A stretch of 64,000 bases of DNA from Chitinophaga tropicalis (lineage in GTDB: Bacteria; Bacteroidota; Bacteroidia; Chitinophagales; Chitinophagaceae). Where the stretch lies: NCBI RefSeq assembly GCF_009758205.1, contig NZ_WRXN01000005.1:467035-531034 (forward strand). Reading direction: 5' to 3'. The position numbers and the translations under genes are program-made. Below, piece after piece: positions 36,601-44,117 of the stretch. The notes under the pieces were generated by a model. The model had not been told where the DNA came from. It saw only the letters and a program-made list of their open reading frames with translations, and made no database searches. Position 1 is the first letter of the stretch, and the number at the start of each line of letters is the position of its first letter.

Positions 36601-36628
36601 CCATAAGCAGCGTCAGAAGTTTTTTCAT
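33611..36628 (-). CDS. SusC/RagA TonB-linked outer-membrane transporter
   Basis: A 1005-residue protein: signal peptide, carboxypeptidase-like Ig domain (about 22-100, VTGKITGREGSPLPGVSV), TonB-box region (ESVVIAYGTVKKRDLTG), plug domain (GKVAGMDIMRPSG, TAIYGSAGSNGVVIITTKKG) and a 22-strand barrel. It has no STN domain and no sigma/FecR partner, so it is not wired for cell-surface signalling. It forms the pump of a small polysaccharide-use locus with the SusD gene downstream and a pectate lyase divergent from it. Confidence 0.95.
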   Translation of the reverse strand: MKKLLTLLMAFLVIGTYVSGQNPPVNVTGKITGREGSPLPGVSVRVKGTPAGTSTNNEGSFTLSGVQENAVLVISSIGFDVMEVKVRRENPHLDITLNSSVKDLGESVVIAYGTVKKRDLTGAVVSIREADITATPVNNVMEALQGKVAGMDIMRPSGAVGSNVDVLLRGTRSIYGDNSPLFIVDGIQSSYSQINPSDIATIDILKDASSTAIYGSAGSNGVVIITTKKGKTNKSNISFDAFYGLSGSPHFFHSMTGNEYVKYRRELYRTVNGEYPQDMSQIFTTESVLDAYNQNKWIDWVGLITNNTATQQKYNLSLSDGSAKTKIYTSFTYTQEDGLLSNENLKRYGVRMNLDHDATTWLKMGTNINVNYTIQNARAKNIFTKSLSALPLGDAYDANGNINVEYVTGETTPLGDQLPNQFADNTRTTFANLNAYVELKPLKDLSFRSVIGTTLNNYRNGKYWGKQAVSNVVSGYASPLAAIYNGFSYGYIWENILTCNKTIAKDHNFTVTGITSWAKNSADYNNALGQGQKLDYYQFYNIGNGTDKTGNASSYEQRQRMSFAGRVNYSFKGKYLLSFTNRWDGVSHLAKGHKWSAFPAAAAAWRISDEPFMTDAAGWLNELKLRAGYGVTGNSGGMSAYSSQTQAYTYQVISLDGKLVPNVQNYGTYSNPNISWERSYNLNIGVDLSLMKGRIDLALDLYNTDTKGLLFKRTLPVTAGLTAWGSPLATWQNIGQTNNKGLEVTLRTRNIVTPAFEWSSSFSFTKNKEKIVSLPDGDIIAEKLFKGQPISTHYDYKYQGIWSTAEEATAALYGAKPGFLKVATKEKFDASGVGDKGVHPYSAEDRMILGSSVPKWLLGINNNFTYRNFDLNIFTMIRWGQMINSGLLGWYTTTDDGQPAGIDYWTPENQSAHFPRPGINGTTGIESLKYVDGSFIKIKTITAGYTLPQRLTRFTHMAKGRIYATAYNPLIYTRNKALKGSDPETGGSDTFPLFTTYVFGMNITF

Positions 36629-36735
36629 AAACGTAGTTTTTAGTGGGTATAACCGGGTTTTCTAAGTGAACTTATAGGTCGGCATAAATGTAATAATGAC
36701 AATTAACATTTAATAATACGGTAACATTCTATTTC

Positions 36736-36750
36736 TATACCGGCGGTATA
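36736..36750. promoter_or_regulatory. TATACC-GGC-GGTATA palindrome in the susC/pectate-lyase gap
   Basis: The 366-bp divergent region (36629-36994) contains a perfect 6-bp dyad with a 3-bp spacer about 110 bp before the SusC start and 150 bp before the -7 box of the pectate lyase. It could be an operator coordinating the two. The rest of the gap is AT-rich with no gene. Confidence 0.35.
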
Positions 36751-36893
36751 CAAACATTAAAACTTCAATGTGAGGTTGTTGTGATTTACAGGTCTGTTTG
36801 CAGAAAGAAAGAAGAGCTAACTAATGAGTGTGATTTCATTGCTTTCCGGCATGCACTAGATAAATTAAACTTTTTTCATATTAATTCCTTTTG

Positions 36894-36901
36894 TAAATTT
36901 G
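36894..36901 (+). promoter_or_regulatory. -7 box TAAATTTG for the pectate lyase
   Basis: An exact TAnnTTTG match followed by CGGC, 93 bp before ATG 36995. A run of T rather than TTG occupies the -33 region. Confidence 0.5.
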
Positions 36902-36994
36902 CGGCATTGAAAAACCATTAAACGCAAATCAAGCCGAGCACCTGCTTTTATTTAAACCAGTGAACATTAATTAAATTAAACCATCCGATTACCC

Positions 36995-38116
36995 ATGAAG
37001 ACCTACTCTTTATATGCCGCAGCAGTGGCTGTTGCAATGGCATGTACATTTTCAAGCTGCACAAAAAAAAGTGATTCCTCAGTTTCTGAGACTATAGACA
37101 CCAGCTCTGCTGCGATGACTACAGACAGCACAACAAACGCCACTACCTGTTCAGTACAGGGATGGGCGTCTGAGAACGGCGGAGTGACTGGCGGCGGGTC
37201 CGCAACTGCTACAGTGGTTACCACCTATGATGCTTTAAAAGCTGCTATCGCTGATAAGACTGTTAAAGTGATACAGGTGGATGGCGCTATTACAATTCCT
37301 TCCGGTGGCAGGATCTCTTTCCAGGACCAGTCAGGGAAAACCCTTTATGGTTCTGCCGGTGCGAAGCTGGTATCGACAGATCAGACGAAGGATAAGTCCG
37401 GCATCATCTATGTAAAGAGATGCAGCAACATTATTATCCGCAATCTTATTTTTGATGGTCCCGGTGCATATGATACTGATGGATGGGACAATGCTACATT
37501 GGATGCCTGCACTAATGTGTGGGTAGATCATTGTGAATTCAGAGACGGTCTTGACGGGAACTTTGATATCAAGAATACTTCCGATTACATTACTGTTTCT
37601 TACTGCAAGTTCAATTATCTGAAAGCGCCTAAAGCGGGCGGACCTGGTGGTTCTGATGATCACAGGTTCTCTGACCTGATAGGTTCCAGTGATGGCGCTA
37701 CTACTGACAGGGGGCATTTCCGCATCACTTTTGTAAGATGCTGGTGGGCTGAGGGTTGTGTTGCCCGTATGCCTCGTGTAAGATTTGGCCAGGTACATGT
37801 TCTGAACAGCTATTACAGCAGCACAGTAAGCAAGAGCTGTATACAGGCTGGTTTTGAAGCTAACCTGTTAATTGAATCGAATGTTTTTGAGAAAGTGAAA
37901 AATCCGATTGACCTGATGGATAAGAATTCTACTGCTGTAGAAGTTAAGAACAATGAATTCATCAGCGTATCAGGTAATACTGAAGGTAATGGCACAGCTG
38001 CATTTACGCCTCCTTACAGTATTTCAAAAATTGATACTTCTGCTGTAAAATCGACTGTGACGGCAGCAACCGGTGCTGGCGCTACATTAACAGGTAATAC
38101 CTGCTCTTCTTATTAG
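36995..38116 (+). CDS. Pectate lyase, polysaccharide lyase family 1, lipoprotein
   Basis: A 373-residue protein with a lipobox (ACTFSSC, Cys22), a Thr/Ser-rich linker and a parallel beta-helix. PL1 signatures are clear: VWVDHCEF (175-182), the Ca-site region DGNFDIKN (187-194), and CVARMPRVRFGQVHVLNSYY (255-274), which holds the catalytic Arg of the PRxRxG motif. It should cleave polygalacturonate by beta-elimination at the cell surface. Divergent from SusC/SusD, it completes a minimal pectin locus. A terminator follows. Confidence 0.93.
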   Translation: MKTYSLYAAAVAVAMACTFSSCTKKSDSSVSETIDTSSAAMTTDSTTNATTCSVQGWASENGGVTGGGSATATVVTTYDALKAAIADKTVKVIQVDGAITIPSGGRISFQDQSGKTLYGSAGAKLVSTDQTKDKSGIIYVKRCSNIIIRNLIFDGPGAYDTDGWDNATLDACTNVWVDHCEFRDGLDGNFDIKNTSDYITVSYCKFNYLKAPKAGGPGGSDDHRFSDLIGSSDGATTDRGHFRITFVRCWWAEGCVARMPRVRFGQVHVLNSYYSSTVSKSCIQAGFEANLLIESNVFEKVKNPIDLMDKNSTAVEVKNNEFISVSGNTEGNGTAAFTPPYSISKIDTSAVKSTVTAATGAGATLTGNTCSSY

Positions 38117-38169
38117 TTATGGAAAATATAAAAGAAGGTAGGAAACTGATTTGAATTATAATGGTTTGG

Positions 38170-38198
38170 GGCTGTATCATTTCTGATACAGCCTTTTT
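38170..38198 (+). terminator. Rho-independent terminator of the pectate lyase
   Basis: GGCTGTATCA (38170-38179) pairs perfectly with TGATACAGCC (38184-38193), followed by TTTTTATTT. Confidence 0.85.
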
Positions 38199-38291
38199 AT
38201 TTATGGTTGTTGCTGAAAGCACTAAAGAGAGATTTCCTGAGAAATGCTGAAAAGAGTAATTTCGGGCATATTATGTCAATAAATATGTTCA

Positions 38292-39245
38292 ATGAAACAA
38301 TCATTCCTATTCCTGCTCTTTAATTGTTCCCTGGTATTTCATTGCTTTGCGCAAGCCAATAAAGGAGATCTTGAAAAGAAGGAGCTGAACAGCGCTATAT
38401 TACTACAAGACCGTTCTCTGACCCTCCCCTCTCCTTTTGACGGACAAAAAGCCCTGCTGAAATTATTTCCCGGCAAATACTATGATCTCTCCGACAAGAA
38501 TTACGAGGATAAGGTGATCAACTGGGAATGCAGCACCTGTGAGGTTAAAACATATGCAGATGCAAATGAAGATGGAGATGTTTCATTTCCTTATAAAGCA
38601 GGGGTAGCTACCAGGCTGCTGAATGTAATGAGTTACAGTGATTCTTCAGGAACGCAATATAAGATGCTTGCTATTAATCATTCCGAGTATGATCCTGAAG
38701 GCGCAAGGGTAGGACGCTTTACCGGCGGGTTATTGGGGCTTGCCAAGTTTGTGCTGACAGACAGTGTATGGACATTAAAATTCTTTCAACCTGCGGTAGC
38801 TGCTTATGGTGCGTTTTCAAGTTGTCCGAAACCGGTCCTCCTGCTTATAGGACAGGGCCAGTATGCCTTTATGATCAGGACTGTAAATGGAGGGGCCGGA
38901 GGGCCGTATGATAGCTGGTTCTACCTGGTAGCCGGAAGCGGGGGCGCCTACCGGCAGGTTATGGCAGCGGCGAATGTAGAACGGACAGGGGTAGATGCAG
39001 CAACGGGGATGTCATCATGGTCGGCTACGTATAAGGTATCTACAGGTGGAAAGAAGTTTTTCCGGGATATCATTGTTACTATTAAGGGGAATTATAATAC
39101 AACAGAGATGGAAGAGCTGCCGGAAGAAATCCGTCCGCTTATTAAAAACAAAAAGAAGGGTAATTTTACTGTTACCAGGCTTTACACATATAAAGGCTCG
39201 CAGGGATATGTTCTGCAGGCGCCGGCTGCGGCAACGATAGAATAA
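38292..39245 (+). CDS. Secreted protein of unknown function (317 aa)
   Basis: A protein with a signal peptide (FLFLLFNCSLVFHCFAQA) and a mature part of mixed alpha/beta character without membrane segments. It has a CSTC pair (about residues 79-82), an acidic ANEDGDVSF loop, and aromatic/glycine-rich stretches (GGAGGPYDSWFYLVAGSGG). I do not recognise a family. It lies 100 bp before the histidine kinase gene in the same direction but probably has its own transcript. Confidence 0.75.
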   Translation: MKQSFLFLLFNCSLVFHCFAQANKGDLEKKELNSAILLQDRSLTLPSPFDGQKALLKLFPGKYYDLSDKNYEDKVINWECSTCEVKTYADANEDGDVSFPYKAGVATRLLNVMSYSDSSGTQYKMLAINHSEYDPEGARVGRFTGGLLGLAKFVLTDSVWTLKFFQPAVAAYGAFSSCPKPVLLLIGQGQYAFMIRTVNGGAGGPYDSWFYLVAGSGGAYRQVMAAANVERTGVDAATGMSSWSATYKVSTGGKKFFRDIIVTIKGNYNTTEMEELPEEIRPLIKNKKKGNFTVTRLYTYKGSQGYVLQAPAAATIE

Positions 39246-39335
39246 TGAGAAGATATTCTGAAAAGGAAAATGTACAGTTTAACCCCTATCCTGTACACTT
39301 CACCTGCCGGTCCTTACTTAATGTGGTATAACCGT

Positions 39336-39343
39336 TAAATTTG
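39336..39343 (+). promoter_or_regulatory. -7 box TAAATTTG immediately before the kinase start
   Basis: An exact TAnnTTTG match ending 3 bases before ATG 39347, which would imply a leaderless mRNA; no clear -33 TTG is present. Confidence 0.35.
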
Positions 39344-39346
39344 CGG

Positions 39347-40378
39347 ATGCAGCGTTCATATTACCTGAAATGGTGTTTTATTATGATCGGTACCACAGCT
39401 GTTGGCGCCGCCATTGTACGTGTAGGAGATACGAAGCAATTATACTCCTATCGCTTCCTGATACATATTCTACTGATCTCCATAAACATTTTCCCTGCCT
39501 GGCTGATACAGGCTTATTTTAAACAGGTTGATCTGCCTCCGTTTGCCAGGAATGCAAGAATTGCTATAAGTATCACTGCCGGTATACTGGTAGCATTGCT
39601 TCTGAATTACACCTGTGCAATGTCTATACCCAGCAGCCTTCGTATGGGCCCGGGGGAGGCCCCTGAACTTACATTTATTGATCTCATTAAACGCTTGCTC
39701 ACCTCGGCATTCCTGACCACTCTCTGTTTCATCATATTTAATATCATTTACACGAATGATACCCTGCAGAAAAAACAGCTGGAAAATGAACATTTTAAAC
39801 AGGTACAGCTCCGGGCTCAATTGCTTTCCTTACAGCAGCAGTTGAGTCCACATTTCCTGTTCAACTCTCTCAGTACTCTGAAAACAATTGCTACTGACCC
39901 GGATACAAAGAGGTTTATTGTGCAGTTGTCTCATGTGTACCGTTATCTGCTGAATGTTAAAGAGAAGGATGTAACTACGCTTGAAGAAGAGCTTTCATTT
40001 GTCCGGTCGTATCTTTACATACTCCAGGAGCGTTTTGAAAATGCCCTGGTGGTCACCATTCATGTGCCGGAGGACCATTATAATTATGTGATCCCTCCCC
40101 TTACTCTTCAGCTGTTGATCGAGAATGCAATAAAACATAATAGTTTTTCTATAGAATCTCCCTTACAGATAAAGATCGGTATACCATGTAACGGGATACT
40201 AAGAGTAGAGAACTCATTGTCTCTCCGGAAAACGCCTGAAGAGAGTACCAACCTGGGGCTGGCCAATATTAAAGAGCGTTTCCAGCTACTTTTGAGGAAA
40301 GAACCGGAGATCATTATAACAACGGACTCGTTTGTTGTCAATTTACCACTGATAAGCTATGAAAGTTATTATCATTGA
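39347..40378 (+). CDS. LytS-type sensor histidine kinase (His_kinase family)
   Basis: A 343-residue protein with four predicted membrane helices in the first ~135 residues, a short coiled segment (LQKKQLENEHFKQVQLRAQ), then the His_kinase domain with phosphoacceptor His169 in QQLSPHFLFNSLSTL, and an ATP-binding region with PLTLQLLIENAIKHN and LGLANIKERF. The frame reaches a TTG at 39341, but ATG 39347 is preferred. It overlaps the LytTR regulator gene by 20 bp, so the two form a cognate pair. The signal is unknown. Confidence 0.92.
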   Translation: MQRSYYLKWCFIMIGTTAVGAAIVRVGDTKQLYSYRFLIHILLISINIFPAWLIQAYFKQVDLPPFARNARIAISITAGILVALLLNYTCAMSIPSSLRMGPGEAPELTFIDLIKRLLTSAFLTTLCFIIFNIIYTNDTLQKKQLENEHFKQVQLRAQLLSLQQQLSPHFLFNSLSTLKTIATDPDTKRFIVQLSHVYRYLLNVKEKDVTTLEEELSFVRSYLYILQERFENALVVTIHVPEDHYNYVIPPLTLQLLIENAIKHNSFSIESPLQIKIGIPCNGILRVENSLSLRKTPEESTNLGLANIKERFQLLLRKEPEIIITTDSFVVNLPLISYESYYH

Positions 40379-41117
40379 AGATGAGCCAAAGACGGCAAAA
40401 GAGCTGAAGAAAATGTTGTCTGGCATTGACCAGGACATTGCTATCGCTAATATTCTACCTTCTGTTAATACAGCTATTAAATGGTTCCGGGAAAACCCGG
40501 CCCCGGACCTGGTCTTTTCAGATATACAGTTGGGGGACGGGCTTTGTTTTGATATTTTCAGGGAAGTACAGGTCAATGTTCCTGTTATCTTTTGTACTGC
40601 TTATGATGAATATGCTGTACAGGCATTTGAATCCAACAGCATAGATTACCTGTTAAAGCCTATAGAAGAAAATATGCTGGAGCGCAGCCTTAGAAAATTC
40701 CAGCGTATCAGGGAGCATTACTCTTCAGCCGCGTACACCAACAGTTTCAACAAGGTGCTGACACAGATTGAAAATAACTATAAACAGTCTATACTGGTAC
40801 ATTACAGGGAGAAGATAATTCCTGTAAAAACGACAGACATATATTTTATTCATGTTGGGGAGGGCTCGGTAATACTACGCACATTTGACAAGCAGGAATA
40901 TGTTATTCATTATACTATAGATCAACTGGAAGGCATGCTGCATAAACAGCAATTTTTCCGGGCCAACAGGCAGTTTATTATTAACCGGGATATTATCCGC
41001 GGTGTGGAACATTACTTCAACAGGAGGTTGCTGATAGATACGATCTGTCCTACACCGGAAAAGATCATTATCAGCCGTTTAAAGAGCCAGGATTTTTTAC
41101 GCTGGCTGGAATCCTGA
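40359..41117 (+). CDS. LytTR-family response regulator
   Basis: A 252-residue protein with a receiver domain (MKVIIIEDEP acidic pocket, phospho-acceptor Asp55 in VFSDIQLG, switch Thr in VIFCTAYDEYA, Lys in DYLLKPI) and a C-terminal LytTR DNA-binding domain (about 155-250: KTTDIYFIHVGEGSVILRT, FFRANRQFIINRDII). Co-translated with the LytS kinase. Such pairs often regulate adjacent transport or surface genes. Confidence 0.93.
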   Translation: MKVIIIEDEPKTAKELKKMLSGIDQDIAIANILPSVNTAIKWFRENPAPDLVFSDIQLGDGLCFDIFREVQVNVPVIFCTAYDEYAVQAFESNSIDYLLKPIEENMLERSLRKFQRIREHYSSAAYTNSFNKVLTQIENNYKQSILVHYREKIIPVKTTDIYFIHVGEGSVILRTFDKQEYVIHYTIDQLEGMLHKQQFFRANRQFIINRDIIRGVEHYFNRRLLIDTICPTPEKIIISRLKSQDFLRWLES

Positions 41118-41121
41118 CAGG

Positions 41122-41559
41122 CTACTCCTGCTTCAGCAAAGAGTATTTAAGGACTATATCGCCGGAAGGGGCAGCATGGACCACATACCATTTCTTCTTC
41201 CCTTTCAGTATAAGTTCGTAAATAACACCATTCGTGTCTGTAATTTCAATAACACCATCAATGTGTTTGTCAGGGTGCTTTTTCTTTACTTCCAGCAATA
41301 CTTTCACAGGCAATTCGCCTTCCTGGCAGTACCTTAATGAGTAAACAAGTGTGCCGGCCTTATCATACCATACCCTGTAACGGGTTTCATTCCGTGTAAA
41401 AGATACAATATAGTATTCTCCGTTTTCAGTCCACCTGGCGTATTTCGCATCAGGAAATGTATTGCTGAATACCTGGACCAGTGTTTCACCCGGTGCAGCT
41501 TTTGCTGAAGACAATGAGAATATGGCAATAATTAAATAGCTAAAAAGTATCCGTTTCAT
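41122..41559 (-). CDS. Secreted PepSY-like (BLIP-type) protein
   Basis: A 145-residue protein with a signal peptide (ILFSYLIIAIFSLSSAKA). FSNTFPDAKYARWTENGEYYIVSF is the typical start of the putative beta-lactamase-inhibitor-like/PepSY-like family of Bacteroidota, followed by a second unit (VKVLLEVKKKHPDKHIDGVI). Function is unknown; these proteins are periplasmic and often lie near two-component systems. ATG 41559 is preferred over an upstream TTG. The stop lies 4 bp from the convergent LytTR gene. Confidence 0.85.
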   Translation of the reverse strand: MKRILFSYLIIAIFSLSSAKAAPGETLVQVFSNTFPDAKYARWTENGEYYIVSFTRNETRYRVWYDKAGTLVYSLRYCQEGELPVKVLLEVKKKHPDKHIDGVIEITDTNGVIYELILKGKKKWYVVHAAPSGDIVLKYSLLKQE

Positions 41560-41667
41560 TGTTTGTAGTTTTATACTGTAAAAGTAGGATGGGGTCAAAT
41601 CCTGGAATTGTATAAAACGGAACAGGTATATCAGCTGGTGTCAAAAAAATAATATATTATAAATATT

Positions 41668-41755
41668 TCCCTTTCCATATGGGAAGGGAGCCTTCATTTT
41701 TCCTAAATCACCGAATTTCCGCTTTTGATCGCTAAATTTCCCGATTTGAGCGATG
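41668..41755. promoter_or_regulatory. Palindrome and tandem repeats upstream of the DUF4856/imelysin operon
   Basis: The 285-bp gap (41560-41844) holds a near-perfect 22-bp palindrome TCCCTTTCCATATGGGAAGGGA (41668-41689) and two 21-bp direct repeats of the form AATTTCC-N3-TTTGA-N-CG (41714-41734, 41735-41755), two turns apart. A -7-like TTCCTTTG follows at 41774. They look like regulator-binding sites for the operon; no Fur-type consensus is seen. Confidence 0.45.
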
Positions 41756-41844
41756 GTTTTTAAAATTTCTCCCTTCCTTTGCATCCGTATCGAGAGGATT
41801 TTATCCTATTAAACTATTACAAATATCTAAATTAAACAGTAACA

Positions 41845-42939
41845 GTGAAAAATTTACTCCCTGCAAAGGCTGTGGCGTTAGCCATGTGCGCTGCTGCATT
41901 TCTGTCTTCCTGCTCTAACGACGATAACACCGAAATTCCGCAGTATACTGTACCTGCAACATATTCATTTGATAATGTGGATTATAGCACCTCTACTGCC
42001 CGTGTCAGCATGATGGTAAAGCTGGATGCTTACATGAAGAAGGCCCAGACTGTAAAACTGAGCCAGGATTCAGTTAACAACATGTTCAATAATACCAATA
42101 ATCCATTCAGTGATACCAAACTGGATGGTTCAGGCTTAAGCCTGGCAGAAAAAACCTCTGATGCTACAACGTATAAAAGTTATGTGGACAGCGTAGTGTC
42201 AAACAGCCAGGTGAATGATGTGCAGGCATCTGAGGGTATTCCGGGCTTCGTTCCCCGTGGAAGCGGCAAGATCATTGTAGGCGCCAAAGGTGTTGAATAT
42301 GGTCAGGCAGCCCTGAAAGGGATGATGGGTGGTCTGTTCTTTAAAGAAGCGATGACCATTTTAGGCAAGATCTCACAGGATGATAATAACACTGTTGTTA
42401 CGGGACAGGGTACGGCTATGCAGCATCACTGGGATGAGGCATTCGGCTACCTGGCTATCCCTACAGATTACGATTCCTCCAAAACATATACTTCCGCTGA
42501 TGCCAACAGGCCATTGCTCTGGGGCGGTTACCTGGCAGAAAGAGGTAAAGCCATCCAGGCGGGTGGTATTCTTTTCGAAGCATTCCGTAAAGGACGTGCT
42601 GCCATTGGGGCAAAAGACTACACTGTACGCGACGAAGCTATCAAAACCATTCAGAGCACCTGGGAAAGGTTGGCAGCAGCAGCGGCACTGGCTTATGTGA
42701 CTGCACCGCAGAGCTCTTCCAGCATCGGCAACCTGGGGGCCCAGTTCCATGCTTTGTCTGAGTGTCATGGTTTTATTTCTTCACTTAAATACAGGGCTTC
42801 CAGCAGTAAGTTGTCTGCCACGGACTACCAGAAACTGGTAACGATCATCAACACCAGTTTCTATACACTGGTGAACGAAGCAGGATTCAAGAGCCTTAAC
42901 GAAGCAAAGGATATTCTTACAAAGACTTATAGTCTCTAA
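41845..42939 (+). CDS. DUF4856 lipoprotein
   Basis: A 364-residue protein starting at GTG, with a lipobox (AAFLSSC, Cys23). The mature part (YSFDNVDYSTSTARVSMMVKL through QHHWDEAFGYLA) matches the DUF4856 family, helical proteins distantly like imelysins that occur almost only in Bacteroidota beside imelysin-like genes. QHHWDEAFGYL carries the conserved histidine/acid cluster that may bind a metal. First gene of a four-gene operon ending in a TonB-dependent receptor. Confidence 0.87.
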   Translation: MKNLLPAKAVALAMCAAAFLSSCSNDDNTEIPQYTVPATYSFDNVDYSTSTARVSMMVKLDAYMKKAQTVKLSQDSVNNMFNNTNNPFSDTKLDGSGLSLAEKTSDATTYKSYVDSVVSNSQVNDVQASEGIPGFVPRGSGKIIVGAKGVEYGQAALKGMMGGLFFKEAMTILGKISQDDNNTVVTGQGTAMQHHWDEAFGYLAIPTDYDSSKTYTSADANRPLLWGGYLAERGKAIQAGGILFEAFRKGRAAIGAKDYTVRDEAIKTIQSTWERLAAAAALAYVTAPQSSSSIGNLGAQFHALSECHGFISSLKYRASSSKLSATDYQKLVTIINTSFYTLVNEAGFKSLNEAKDILTKTYSL

Positions 42940-42978
42940 GGACCATTAACAGATAGATATCACAACAACCTTTTATGC

Positions 42979-43012
42979 AGCATGCTCCTGGTAAACCTAC
43001 CGGGAGCGTGCT
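42979..43012 (+). terminator. Intercistronic hairpin between DUF4856 and imelysin genes
   Basis: AGCATGCTCCTGGTA (42979-42993) pairs with TACCGGGAGCGTGCT (42998-43012) over 15 bp with two G-U pairs. No long T-tract follows, so it may only attenuate transcription or stabilise the upstream mRNA. Confidence 0.55.
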
Positions 43013-43046
43013 GTTAAACGTATATAAACCAGATAATTTTTACAGG

Positions 43047-44117
43047 ATGAGAAAGAATACATTATTCGTAATGTTGGCCACAGGAGCGATCTCTATCATT
43101 TTCTATGCCTGCAGTAAAGGTGGAGGATCATCCGATCCGCAGCCTGAAACCGGGTTTGATAAAACAGCTATGCTGACCAACTATGCTGATAACCTGGTGA
43201 TACCTGGTTATACCACTTTGCAAACACAGTTGCAGACACTTGACGCTGCCGTTACCACATTCCTGACAACGCCCACAGATGCCAATCAGCAACAGGCGCA
43301 GTCGGCTTTTAAAAATGCTTATCTGCAATTTGAGCGGGTTTCTGTACACCAGTATGGCCCTGCTGAAACTTATCTCTTAGGTAACTTTGTCAATACCTTC
43401 CCTGCCGATACGGTGAAGATAAATACCAACATACAATCCGGCACCTACAATTTTGCAAGCACCGGTACTGTTGCCCAGCAAGGGTTACCGGCACTGGATT
43501 ACCTGCTGTTTGGCCCTGGTGCTGTGCAGCAACTGAGCAGCGCAGGCAGAAAGAAATATGTGCAGGATGTGCTGGCACAGGTAAAGAGCCTCGTTGATAA
43601 GACACTGGCCGACTGGAAAAGTACCTATCGCTCTCAATTTATTGGTAATACCCGTTCAGATGTGGGCAGTCCTATAGGATACCTGGTTAACCAGTTTGCC
43701 TATGAGATGGACCAGCTAAAAGGCCCGCGCATAGGCTGGCCGTTTGGCAAACAATCCGGCGGTATTGTGTTTGCTGATAAATGTGAGGCTTATTATTCCG
43801 GTTTTTCAGCAGCACTGGCGGTGGAGAACCTGACCAATCTTCGCAACACTTATACAGGTGGCGACAATAAAGGAATAGATGATTACCTGATATCCCTGAA
43901 GAAAGATCAGCTGAATACAGATGTGCTGAAACAGTTTGATGTAACACTTACCAAATTAAAAGCTATTCCTGATCCTATGTCTGCAGCCTTTACCGGCAAT
44001 GCAGACCTGGTAGATGCAGCCTATAAGGAAGTACAGCTTTTGCTCACCCTGTTAAAAACGGATGTGGCTTCTGCCACCGGAGTAAGGATCACTTACCAGG
44101 ACAGCGATGGGGATTAA
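43047..44117 (+). CDS. Imelysin-family lipoprotein (M75-like)
   Basis: A 356-residue protein with a lipobox (IIFYAC, Cys22) and a two-lobed helical imelysin domain (ADNLVIPGYTTLQTQL, SVHQYGPAETYLLG, DEMDQLKGPRIGWPFG-type segments). The canonical GxHxxE motif is replaced by GLPALD (about residues 161-166), so the metal site of classic imelysins is altered. An upstream in-frame ATG (42975) lies inside a hairpin; ATG 43047 has AGG just before it and is preferred. Imelysins are iron-regulated surface proteins; this one overlaps the HTTM gene by 11 bp. Confidence 0.88.
   Translation: MRKNTLFVMLATGAISIIFYACSKGGGSSDPQPETGFDKTAMLTNYADNLVIPGYTTLQTQLQTLDAAVTTFLTTPTDANQQQAQSAFKNAYLQFERVSVHQYGPAETYLLGNFVNTFPADTVKINTNIQSGTYNFASTGTVAQQGLPALDYLLFGPGAVQQLSSAGRKKYVQDVLAQVKSLVDKTLADWKSTYRSQFIGNTRSDVGSPIGYLVNQFAYEMDQLKGPRIGWPFGKQSGGIVFADKCEAYYSGFSAALAVENLTNLRNTYTGGDNKGIDDYLISLKKDQLNTDVLKQFDVTLTKLKAIPDPMSAAFTGNADLVDAAYKEVQLLLTLLKTDVASATGVRITYQDSDGD

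Noticed and set aside
41668..41689. Fur box before the metal-uptake operon
   Set aside because: The palindrome is GC-rich at the ends and does not resemble the GATAATGATAATCATTATC pattern.
42975..43046. Upstream start of the imelysin-like gene at 42975
   Set aside because: That ATG lies at the foot of an intercistronic hairpin and would put 24 residues before the lipoprotein signal.
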